A stretch of 64,000 nucleotides of DNA from the NCBI GenBank assembly GCA_947466075.1, contig CANIBP010000018.1:1-64000 (forward strand), written 5' to 3'. The position numbers were made by a program, and so were the translations under genes. Below, in pieces: positions 55,109 to 62,816 of the stretch. This DNA is from Verrucomicrobiaceae bacterium. GTDB lineage: Bacteria > Verrucomicrobiota > Verrucomicrobiia > Verrucomicrobiales > Verrucomicrobiaceae. How positions within the stretch are numbered: position 1 is the stretch's first letter; each line of letters begins with the position of its first letter. The notes under the pieces were generated by a model. That model did not search any database and had not been told where the DNA came from. It saw only the letters and a program-made list of their open reading frames with translations.

Positions 55109-57622
55109 TTACGGGCCTTCTTGGTGATTGCCGAGGAAAATCTGGCTTTGCACCAACGCGAGTATCAAATCTCGCACTCGATACCCATCCTTCTCGCACG
55201 CATCGAGCATGGACTCGATCTCGCGGCGGTCGGAGTAGCGGACGGGGGTGCCGGTGGCATAGACGGTGAACTGGTGGAGCAGGTTTCGCGCGAGCTGGCG
55301 TGGGTTGGCAGCGAGAATGGCTTTCAGAGCGTGCACATCGTTGAAGGTGTGACCATCGATGAGTTTGCCGCTCGGATCGACGTTCGCGGCGAGTGTGTAG
55401 CTGAAGTCGTGGCCGGCGCGGTCGATGCCGGTGATGCGCTCACCTTCCTCAATGCCACGATAGCGGGTGCGCCAGCCGCCGAGAATATCAAAACTTTCCA
55501 AGGCGAGGCCGACGGGATCAAACTTCGCGTGGCAGCCAGCGCAGGATTTTTCTTTGGTGTGAAGCGCCATGAGATCGCGGATGGTTTTGGCGCCGCGAAT
55601 GTCCGGCTCCACGGCGGGCACGCTTGGCGGTGGTGGTGGCGGAGGTTGACCAATGAGCCGCTCCATGACCCAGGCACCACGCACGACGGGCGAGGTGTTC
55701 GTGCCATTCGTGCTGACCTTCAATATCGCCGCCTGCGTGAGCAATCCACCAAACGGACTGCCCTGCGGCACAGCGACCTTTCGCATGGCGGAGCCGCTAA
55801 GTGGCGGGAGCTGGTAATGCTTTGCGAGGCGGTCGTTGGCGAAGATGAAGTCCGCTTTCGCAAGCACGCTGGCGGGCATGTTTTCGCGAATCATCGCGGT
55901 GAAGAAGGTGCGCGTCTCACGCTCCATGCTTTCCACGAGATACTCGTCGAAGCGATACTCGGGGAAGAGCCGGATGTCAGGATCATCACGACGAATGTGG
56001 CGTAGGCTGAGCCAGTAATCGGTGAAATTCTTCACGAAGCGCTCAAAGCCGCCGCTGGCGATAAGGCGCACGGTTTCTTCGCGAAGCGTCTTGGCATCAT
56101 GGAGCTGTTTTTTCGCCGCAAGCTCGCTCAAACGAGCATCAGGTCGCGAGTTCGTGAGAAAGTGCGACAGGCGCGATGCGATGGCGAAGTGATCGTCCGC
56201 CGATTCCGGCTCGCGAAGGTAAATGAAGTCGCCAGAGGCCAAGAAGGCCTTGTAACCGGCCAGCATGGCTTCTTTGAACGGCGCACCTTTCTCCAAGCGC
56301 TCGGCGATGAGCGCATCAAACAAACGCAAATCATCCTCCGACACCGGTTCGCGTGCCGCGAGGCTCACAAAGCGACGCAGCAGACGTTCCGCGTCCTCCT
56401 TGGCGTTCTTCGGCGTCACCTCGATGCCGAGATCATCAAACAGCACGCGATGCGAAGGCGGCGGCCAACTTGAAGGCGGAATGGGGCCTTCGACTTCGAG
56501 CCACTGCACCGCGATGCCAGGCTGGCCACCTTCCGGGAAAGGCGGGTAGCGATAGGTCGGCGCGGAGCCGTTGGGATTCATCGCGAGTGGCATCGGCAGG
56601 CCGAGCAGGCTGTATTCAAACGACTCACCAGCACGCAGCGTGATCGTCGTTTCATAGACCTGCTTCTTTGGCTGAATGTCGATCACACCACCGGAGGCAC
56701 GAACTTCATTGATGATGTCCACACCGGCAGGTTTGCGTGTGCGGAACGTCATCGGCACTGGTTGCTTCGCGGGGAGCAACGCAAACCCAGGCTGTTGCAA
56801 GACGGCCCGTGCCGAGAAGCGCACCTTGTAGTGCCCGGAGTGCTTCGCGACGACGTCACGCGGCGTGCCGAGGTATGGCCAACTCGCCGAGCGAAACAAC
56901 GCCAACTCGATACCTTCATCCGTTGCAGCCTCTTTTCCCTTCTTGCGATCCAACTCGATAAATTTGTTATTCTTGGCGAAAAACATTGCCTCGCGATTCC
57001 CAAAAGTGCTAGTGCCTGGAAACAAATCCGTGCCCACGACACGACGTTTCGTCACCTTCGGCGGCGCAGGCTCCGTGACCATCGCCGCACGCAGCGCAGC
57101 CTCTGCAGCATCCAGATAGGCGGTGAGCTGCACCCGAGACATGTCGAGCATGCTGCCTGTTTTATTGAAGCGATGCCCCTCGCGGTCCTCCGGCAAAATA
57201 TCGCGGATGTCGAGATCAGGCAGTTGCAGCACATCGCGCAAGTTTTGCTCATACTCATCGCGATTCAGCCTACGCAACGGCCCACGACCATTCGCCAGCA
57301 CTTCCACACGATCTGCCTCGTAAAGCGATGCATCCAGCGTCTTCACCAAAGCCGCACGATCCTCCGTCGACATGTCCCCAGCCTTCGGCGGCATCTCACC
57401 TTTCTCTACGCGGTCATGAATGCGCACCCAACGCTCACGCGTCGCGCTATCACTGAGATCAAACTTCAGCGCCGTGAGATCGAGGCTGCCTTTGGTGGTT
57501 TCTTTGTCGTGGCACTCGATGCAGCTCTCGGAAATGGCCATGGGGGCTTCAAGCGCGGAAACAGCGTTCGAAACGAACGCTGTGGCAAAGAAGACGATGG
57601 CGGGTTTTACACGGGGGTGCAT
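55109..57622 (-). CDS. DUF1592-type c-type cytochrome
   Basis: The protein has 837 residues with a Sec leader ending near SNAVSALEA. Haem motifs are CIECH at 34-38 and CAGCH in DUF1588 (AKFDPVGLALESFDILGGWR). DUF1587 reads RRLNRDEYEQNLRDVLQL, and DUF1585 ends FTVYATGTPVRYSDRREIESML. The C-terminal blocks resemble those of the protein at 39350 (YATGAGVRFSDREAIDGII), matching the kinship of their DUF1552 partners. It begins a separate two-gene minus-strand unit and is divergent from the phosphodiesterase gene. Confidence 0.92.
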   Translation of the reverse strand: MHPRVKPAIVFFATAFVSNAVSALEAPMAISESCIECHDKETTKGSLDLTALKFDLSDSATRERWVRIHDRVEKGEMPPKAGDMSTEDRAALVKTLDASLYEADRVEVLANGRGPLRRLNRDEYEQNLRDVLQLPDLDIRDILPEDREGHRFNKTGSMLDMSRVQLTAYLDAAEAALRAAMVTEPAPPKVTKRRVVGTDLFPGTSTFGNREAMFFAKNNKFIELDRKKGKEAATDEGIELALFRSASWPYLGTPRDVVAKHSGHYKVRFSARAVLQQPGFALLPAKQPVPMTFRTRKPAGVDIINEVRASGGVIDIQPKKQVYETTITLRAGESFEYSLLGLPMPLAMNPNGSAPTYRYPPFPEGGQPGIAVQWLEVEGPIPPSSWPPPSHRVLFDDLGIEVTPKNAKEDAERLLRRFVSLAAREPVSEDDLRLFDALIAERLEKGAPFKEAMLAGYKAFLASGDFIYLREPESADDHFAIASRLSHFLTNSRPDARLSELAAKKQLHDAKTLREETVRLIASGGFERFVKNFTDYWLSLRHIRRDDPDIRLFPEYRFDEYLVESMERETRTFFTAMIRENMPASVLAKADFIFANDRLAKHYQLPPLSGSAMRKVAVPQGSPFGGLLTQAAILKVSTNGTNTSPVVRGAWVMERLIGQPPPPPPPSVPAVEPDIRGAKTIRDLMALHTKEKSCAGCHAKFDPVGLALESFDILGGWRTRYRGIEEGERITGIDRAGHDFSYTLAANVDPSGKLIDGHTFNDVHALKAILAANPRQLARNLLHQFTVYATGTPVRYSDRREIESMLDACEKDGYRVRDLILALVQSQIFLGNHQEGP

Positions 57623-57671
57623 CTTGGGTGCAAGTTAACGCTCCGTGTGCCCATTATTTTCCCTTCATCCG

Positions 57672-58463
57672 ATGATCCGGACCATTCTGCTCCTCCTAAC
57701 CGCCATGTCTGCTCACGCCGTCGAAATCATCGCGCACCGAGGTTTTTCCGCACGTGCACCGGAAAACACGCTCGGTGCCTTCAATCTGGCCTGGGAGAAT
57801 GGCACGGATGCCTGTGAGCTGGATGTGTATCTCACCGCCGATGGCAAAACGGCGGTGATTCACGACAAGGATACGAAACGCACCGCAGGGGTGACGCTGG
57901 ATGTGGCGACATCAAAGCAGGCCGAACTGACCGTGCTCGATGCCGGTTCGTGGAAAGGAAAAGAGTGGGCGAATGAAAAGATTCCAACGCTGGAGCAAGC
58001 CCTGGCAACTTTGCCGAAGGGAAAGCAGCGCTTCTTCATTGAGGTCAAATGCGGCGCGGAGATCGTGCCGGAGCTGAAACGCATTCTGGAGCCGATGAAG
58101 GATCGTGCGGAGCAGTTGGTGATCATCGCTTTCAACCATGATGCAGCGGCGGAATCGAAGAAGGCGATGCCATGGGTGAAAGTTTATCGTCTCGCTGCAG
58201 GCAAGACGAAGGACAAGAAGCCCACGGACCTGACCCAACTCATCGCTGACACGAAGACTGACAAGCTCGACGGCCTCGACCTCGGCAGCACCGATTTTCC
58301 ATGGGATGACGCGATGGTGAAGCAGATCCGCGATGCTGGATTCGGACTCTACGTCTGGACGGTCAATAAACCGACCGATGTACAGCGTTTTGCGAAGCTC
58401 GGGGTCGATGGTATCACGACCGACGATCCTGTGATGGTGCGCGATGCTTTGGCAAAGCCTTGA
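57672..58463 (+). CDS. Secreted glycerophosphodiester phosphodiesterase
   Basis: The protein has 263 residues from MIRTILLLLTAMSAHA; a GTG start 27 bases upstream is less likely because the leader already begins here. The GDPD fold is shown by IIAHRGFSARAPENTLGAF (catalytic His-Arg and Glu-Asn), ACELDVYLTADGKTAVIHD (metal-binding Glu and Asp, second catalytic His), FFIEVKCG and GLYVWTVNKPTDVQRFAKLGVDGITTDDP. It hydrolyses glycerophosphodiesters to glycerol-3-phosphate and an alcohol. The leader places it in the periplasm. It is divergent from the cytochrome gene at 55109. Confidence 0.94.
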   Translation: MIRTILLLLTAMSAHAVEIIAHRGFSARAPENTLGAFNLAWENGTDACELDVYLTADGKTAVIHDKDTKRTAGVTLDVATSKQAELTVLDAGSWKGKEWANEKIPTLEQALATLPKGKQRFFIEVKCGAEIVPELKRILEPMKDRAEQLVIIAFNHDAAAESKKAMPWVKVYRLAAGKTKDKKPTDLTQLIADTKTDKLDGLDLGSTDFPWDDAMVKQIRDAGFGLYVWTVNKPTDVQRFAKLGVDGITTDDPVMVRDALAKP

Positions 58464-58499
58464 TCTGGGGCGCATCGTGTGGTCTGTGCGCGGCCCCAC

Positions 58500-60398
58500 A
58501 TGTCTCCCATCACTCCTGCCGTCGTTTCCGCCAAAGACCTTCGCCTTCAATTCGGGCTGCAGCAGGTCTTCAATGATGCGACGATGAGCATTCATGAGGG
58601 CGAGAAGCTCGGGCTGGTGGGCCGCAATGGCTCGGGGAAGACGAGCCTCATGCGCATTCTCGTCGGCACGGAGAAACCTGACAGTGGCACCATTTCCACG
58701 CGCAATGGCATCATCGTCAGCCACCTCGCGCAGGAGTTCACGCTCGATGATGAGGCCAGCGTCATCGACAACATCCGCGCCGGTGCATCGGTGCTGCTCG
58801 ACATGGTCGCGCGTTACGAATCCGGCGACCACAAGGGCGATCAGGAGGACGAGCTGCTGCATCAGATCCAGCTTCATGATGGTTGGGGTGTCGAAACGCG
58901 CATCAGCACCGCGATGAACGAACTCGGCGTGCCCGCTGAAGATCGTCTCGTCAAAGGACTCTCGGGTGGTGAAAAGCGTCGCGTGGCTTTGGCGCGTGCG
59001 TTGGTCTCGCAGCCCGACTTGCTGCTGCTCGACGAACCAACAAACCATCTCGACGCCGAATCCATCGAGTGGCTGGAGGTGTTCCTGCGCGACTTCAGCG
59101 GCGCGGTGCTTTTCGTCACGCATGACCGCTACTTCCTCGACCGCGTGGCCACGCGCATCATCGAGATCGACGATTCGCGCATCTACAGTCATCCCGGCAA
59201 CTACAGCGCCTTCTTGGAGAGCAAAGCGATTCGTGAAGGCGTGGAGGCAAACTCCGAACGCCGGCGCCAGAGCTTCCTGCGGCATGAGCTGGAGTTTGTG
59301 CGCGCAGGCGTCCGAGGCCGAGGCACGAAGCAGCGATCACGCCTGGATGAGTTCGACCGCGTGTCCGCCATCGCCGCTCCCGAGGCCGAGCTGGTGATGG
59401 ATTTGATCATCCCCCCTGCCCCGCCGTTGGCAAACACGGTCGTGGAAGCCAAGGATATCGGTGCACACATCGACGACCGCTGGTTGTTCAGCCATCTCGA
59501 TCTCAACTTCGAGCCAGCTACCTGCACCGGCATCATCGGTCGCAACGGTCTCGGCAAAACCACGCTGCTACGTATGCTCATGGGCGAACAGCCGCCGAAC
59601 GAAGGCAAGGTCGTCATCGGCAAGCGCACCATCTTCAACTACGTCGATCAGCAACGCCTGCTGCTCAATCCCGAGAACAGCGTCATGGAAGAAGTCGCGG
59701 GACCGATGAGCGAGTTCGTGCAGTTCGGCCCTGAGAAGCTGCATGTGCGCACCTATCTGCGCCGCTTCCTCTTCACCGACGAGCGCGTGACCATGCGCGT
59801 GAAGGAACTCAGCGGTGGCGAGCAAAGCCGCGTCCTTCTGGCAAAAATCCTGCGCCGCGGCGGCAACTTCCTCATTCTCGATGAACCGACGAACGATCTC
59901 GACCTCGCCACCATGCGTGTGCTTGAAGAGGCCATCCTCGCGTTCAAAGGCACCGTGCTCGTGGTCAGCCATGACCGCTACTTCCTCGACCGTGTGTGCG
60001 ACCGCCTCATCGCGTTTGAGGGTCAGGGCCGCATCCACGAATGCGCCGGGAACTACAGCTACTACCAGGAAAAACGCGCTGCACGTGCCGCTGCCGAACT
60101 GGCTCATGCCACCGCTGCCGTGAAGAAGGAAAAAGCCGCCGCCGCCAACGCCCCGAAACCGCGCAAGATGTCGCAGAAGGAACAGCGCGAACTGGCCGAC
60201 TGCGAAACCGCCATCTCAACGCTGGAAACTGAAATCGCCGCCATGGAGGCCGAATTGAGCAACCCCGAGCTGTTTGTGAAGCTCGGCGCTGGCACGAACG
60301 ACTACATCGCCAAACTCGACGCGAAGAAGCACGAGCTGGAAGGCAAATTCACACGCTGGGCAGAGCTGGAGGAGATCCGGGTGGCGTGTGCAGGGTGA
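58500..60398 (+). CDS. ABC-F ATPase (Uup/EttA-like)
   Basis: The protein has about 632 residues from MSPITPAVVSAKDL. It has two ABC ATPase domains and no membrane segment. Walker A motifs are GRNGSGKTS and GRNGLGKTT, signature motifs LSGGEKRR and LSGGEQSR, and Walker B LLLLDEPTNHLD and FLILDEPTNDLD. The linker between them is arginine-rich and the C-terminus (from about 530) is a charged coiled coil of the Uup type. ABC-F proteins act on ribosomes, easing stalled translation, or in Uup's case on DNA-related stress. The subgroup is not decided here. Confidence 0.93.
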   Translation: MSPITPAVVSAKDLRLQFGLQQVFNDATMSIHEGEKLGLVGRNGSGKTSLMRILVGTEKPDSGTISTRNGIIVSHLAQEFTLDDEASVIDNIRAGASVLLDMVARYESGDHKGDQEDELLHQIQLHDGWGVETRISTAMNELGVPAEDRLVKGLSGGEKRRVALARALVSQPDLLLLDEPTNHLDAESIEWLEVFLRDFSGAVLFVTHDRYFLDRVATRIIEIDDSRIYSHPGNYSAFLESKAIREGVEANSERRRQSFLRHELEFVRAGVRGRGTKQRSRLDEFDRVSAIAAPEAELVMDLIIPPAPPLANTVVEAKDIGAHIDDRWLFSHLDLNFEPATCTGIIGRNGLGKTTLLRMLMGEQPPNEGKVVIGKRTIFNYVDQQRLLLNPENSVMEEVAGPMSEFVQFGPEKLHVRTYLRRFLFTDERVTMRVKELSGGEQSRVLLAKILRRGGNFLILDEPTNDLDLATMRVLEEAILAFKGTVLVVSHDRYFLDRVCDRLIAFEGQGRIHECAGNYSYYQEKRAARAAAELAHATAAVKKEKAAAANAPKPRKMSQKEQRELADCETAISTLETEIAAMEAELSNPELFVKLGAGTNDYIAKLDAKKHELEGKFTRWAELEEIRVACAG

Positions 60399-60429
60399 TG
60401 CTTATTTAAATCAACCCCACGCAATCCAC

Positions 60430-60726
60430 ATGCCTGAGGCCAATGACGACGCGATACCTGACCTGGTGGAGCACCCCATCGGTCCGGAACTCGATCTGCA
60501 CACCTTCCGGCCCGAGGAAATAGGCAGCCTGCTGCCCGAATACTTCGCCGAATGCCGCCAGCGCGGCATTCTCCGTGTCCGCATCATTCACGGCAAGGGC
60601 AGCGGCTCTTTGCGGACCGGCGTGCATCATTTGCTCGCGACGCTGCCGGAAGTTCAGCAGTTCATCTGGCCTGCCGATGAAGCAAGCGGCTCGTGGGGAG
60701 CGACTTGGGTAATCCTGAAGGGCTAA
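60430..60726 (+). CDS. Smr-domain protein
   Basis: The protein has 98 residues from MPEANDDAIPD; an upstream in-frame start at 60388 would overlap the ABC-F gene. The single Smr domain shows ELDLHTFRPEEIGSLLPEYF and RVRIIHGKGSGSLRTGV, the LDLH and HGKG motifs of this nuclease family (MutS2 C-terminus). Stand-alone Smr proteins are linked to endonuclease action on DNA or on ribosome-stalled mRNA, which would suit its position 31 bases after an ABC-F gene. It converges on the next gene with a 5-base gap. Confidence 0.88.
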   Translation: MPEANDDAIPDLVEHPIGPELDLHTFRPEEIGSLLPEYFAECRQRGILRVRIIHGKGSGSLRTGVHHLLATLPEVQQFIWPADEASGSWGATWVILKG

Positions 60727-60731
60727 CGCGA

Positions 60732-61229
60732 TTACGGCGTCCACACAGCACTCGTCCACACCTTAGGCTTCACATTCGGCAGCTTTTCGAGATCGAGCGG
60801 CGTGCTGTTCTTCACTTCCAGCTTCTGACCACGGATGTCGAGGGTCAGGGGGCCGCTGAGGTCGGCTTTTTCCAGCCAGAAGCGCAGGCGGAAGTCAGCG
60901 GTGGTCTGGGCCTCGACGCTGGCGGGGCGCTCGACGGGCAGGATGAAGGGCGGCACGTCCTTGCCGGCGGCATTGATGAGGCGCACGTCGGGCGGCTGCA
61001 TGAAGAGCGGACGGGGGCTGAGGTTCTTGTAGCGGACTTCGAGATCGAGCCGGGCATTGCCGAAATCACGCTCGAGGGTGCAACGGCGGAGTTGCAGGGG
61101 GGAATCGGCGTTCATTTCGGCCACGGGGCCTTCTTCAGCAGGTGGGGCGTCTGATTTAAAAGACCACCACACGGCGATGCCGCCTGCGATGAGCAGCAGC
61201 CAGACCTCAAATCGTTGAAACACGCGCAT
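60732..61229 (-). CDS. Small membrane-anchored protein of unknown function
   Basis: The protein has about 165 residues from MRVFQRFEVWLLLIAGGIAVWW, one N-terminal transmembrane helix or uncleaved leader. The extension to 61373 covers the tig promoter and is discarded. The outer part is beta-rich (CTLERDFGNARLDLEVRYKN, ADFRLRFWLEKADLSGPLTLDIRG) and resembles a small Ig-like domain. No named family is recognised. It is divergent from trigger factor. Confidence 0.8.
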   Translation of the reverse strand: MRVFQRFEVWLLLIAGGIAVWWSFKSDAPPAEEGPVAEMNADSPLQLRRCTLERDFGNARLDLEVRYKNLSPRPLFMQPPDVRLINAAGKDVPPFILPVERPASVEAQTTADFRLRFWLEKADLSGPLTLDIRGQKLEVKNSTPLDLEKLPNVKPKVWTSAVWTP

Positions 61230-61255
61230 GGGAGAGGGGGGATTACGTTCTCTGT

Positions 61256-61283
61256 TTGTCAAAACCGGCAAACTGTCTATCAT
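61256..61283 (+). promoter_or_regulatory. Sigma-70-type promoter for trigger factor
   Basis: TTGTCA at 61256-61261 and TATCAT at 61278-61283, with a 16-base spacer, match the housekeeping consensus well. The predicted leader is about 75 bases to the ATG at 61363. Confidence 0.6.
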
Positions 61284-61362
61284 GCGCGCCCCTCCGGCCC
61301 GGACGCGGCTCCCACCGCCCGGTTTTTGCGATGGAAAACACTTCGCCCCTAAACCCTTTCTC

Positions 61363-62712
61363 ATGAACATCAACGTCGAACATCAGCCCAACTGCCGCGC
61401 CGTCGCCCACGTCCGCGTTCCTGCCGACCAAGTCGGCAAAGAGCGTGACGAGATCATCACCTATTTCGCCAGCATGGTGCGCCTGCCCGGCTATCGCCCC
61501 GGCAAGACGCCGAAGAGCATCGTCGCCAAGCGCTACGAGAACGAGGTGAAGGACGAACTCGAGAAAAAGCTCATCAGCGAAGGCCTGCGTCAGGCCGTGA
61601 AGAGCGAGGGCCTCGAACTACTCAACGTCCTGGCCGTGAACGACAAGATGTATCACGACACCGACAAGAGCTTCAGCTTCACCATCGAGATGAGTCTCGC
61701 ACCGAAGTTTGAGCTGCCCGAGTACACTGGCATCCCGGTCAAACTCCCACGCATCGAAGTCACCGATGCCGATGTGGACCACGATCTCCTCCACCTGCGC
61801 GAAAACCAGGCTTCCTATGAAGACGTGGAACGTGCCGCCGCCATTGGCGATGTCGTCGTTCTCAGCGTCACCGGCAGCCTCGACGGCCAGCCTCTGGCTG
61901 AGGCCCAGCCCGACGCTCCTGCGCATCTCAAGGAGATGAAGGAGAACTGGTTCCTTCTCGCCGATGAAGACGATTTCCTCCCCGGCTTCTACGCTGGCCT
62001 CATTGGCATCGCCAAAGACGACGAGCGCACAATCAACATCACCATCGCCGATGACTTCAACTTTGAAGCGCTGCGTGGCAAGACGGTGGTCTTCGCTGCC
62101 AAGTGCCACGGCGTGAAGAACAAGGCCGTGCCTGAACTCACCGAAGAACTGATCAAGAAGGTCGGCGGTGATGACATGACCCTTGAAACCCTGCGCGAAG
62201 AAGTGCGTGACGCCATCCGTCGCCGTCGTGAGCAGGCCCGTGACGCTGCGAAGTCCAATCAGGTCATCGCCCACCTCTTTGAAAAAGTGGAGTTCGAACT
62301 ACCACAGGAAGTCGTGAACCGCGAAGCGCAGCGCCGCACCAACGAGATCGCCATGCGTGCGATGCAGCAGGGCATCGGCGAGGAAGAGCTGATGAAGCAG
62401 CAGGACGAGATCCTCAACAGCGCCACCAATCAGGCCCGCCAGAACGTCAAAGTCAGCTTCATCCTCGAACAAATCGCGAAGAAAGAAGCCCTCGAAGTCC
62501 CCGGCCAAAAGATCGCCATGGCCCTCGCCCAGCTTGCTGAGCGTCAGAAGGTGCCCGCGAAGAAATTCATGGCCGAAGCCCAGAAGAGCGGCCTCATCGA
62601 CAATGTGCGTGGCGACCTGCTCCTGCAGGAAGCCATGGAGTTCCTCAAGGACAAGGCCGCCGTCGAAGAAACCGACCCTGAGCCGGAACATTGCGACGCG
62701 CACAGCAAGTAA
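61363..62712 (+). CDS. tig: Trigger factor, ribosome-associated chaperone and peptidyl-prolyl isomerase
   Basis: The protein has about 449 residues from MNINVEHQPNCRAVAHVRV; longer in-frame starts run through the promoter. The ribosome-binding N-terminal domain carries the signature VRLPGYRPGKTPKSIVAKRY (GFRxGxxP-type loop). An FKBP-type middle domain follows at about 155-245 (IGDVVVLSVTGSLDGQPL, LPGFYAGLIGIAKDDERTI). The C-terminal chaperone arms run from about 260 to the end (LREEVRDAIRRRREQARD, VEFELPQEVVNREAQRR). It is followed by a strong terminator, so it is probably a single-gene unit. clpP/clpX do not follow as they often do elsewhere. Confidence 0.96.
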   Translation: MNINVEHQPNCRAVAHVRVPADQVGKERDEIITYFASMVRLPGYRPGKTPKSIVAKRYENEVKDELEKKLISEGLRQAVKSEGLELLNVLAVNDKMYHDTDKSFSFTIEMSLAPKFELPEYTGIPVKLPRIEVTDADVDHDLLHLRENQASYEDVERAAAIGDVVVLSVTGSLDGQPLAEAQPDAPAHLKEMKENWFLLADEDDFLPGFYAGLIGIAKDDERTINITIADDFNFEALRGKTVVFAAKCHGVKNKAVPELTEELIKKVGGDDMTLETLREEVRDAIRRRREQARDAAKSNQVIAHLFEKVEFELPQEVVNREAQRRTNEIAMRAMQQGIGEEELMKQQDEILNSATNQARQNVKVSFILEQIAKKEALEVPGQKIAMALAQLAERQKVPAKKFMAEAQKSGLIDNVRGDLLLQEAMEFLKDKAAVEETDPEPEHCDAHSK

Positions 62713-62740
62713 TGCGGTCCTGATCTTTAGATCATCTCAC

Positions 62741-62774
62741 AGCCCGGCTTAAAAAGCCGGGCTGTTTTGTTTTA
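62741..62774 (+). terminator. Intrinsic terminator after trigger factor
   Basis: The 10-base-pair stem AGCCCGGCTT/AAGCCGGGCT has a 3-base loop and is followed by GTTTTGTTTT. It lies 28 bases after the stop codon. Confidence 0.9.
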
Positions 62775-62816
62775 CAGGTCTTGCAGACCTCACTAGGTGC
62801 GTGCCATGAGTGCCGC

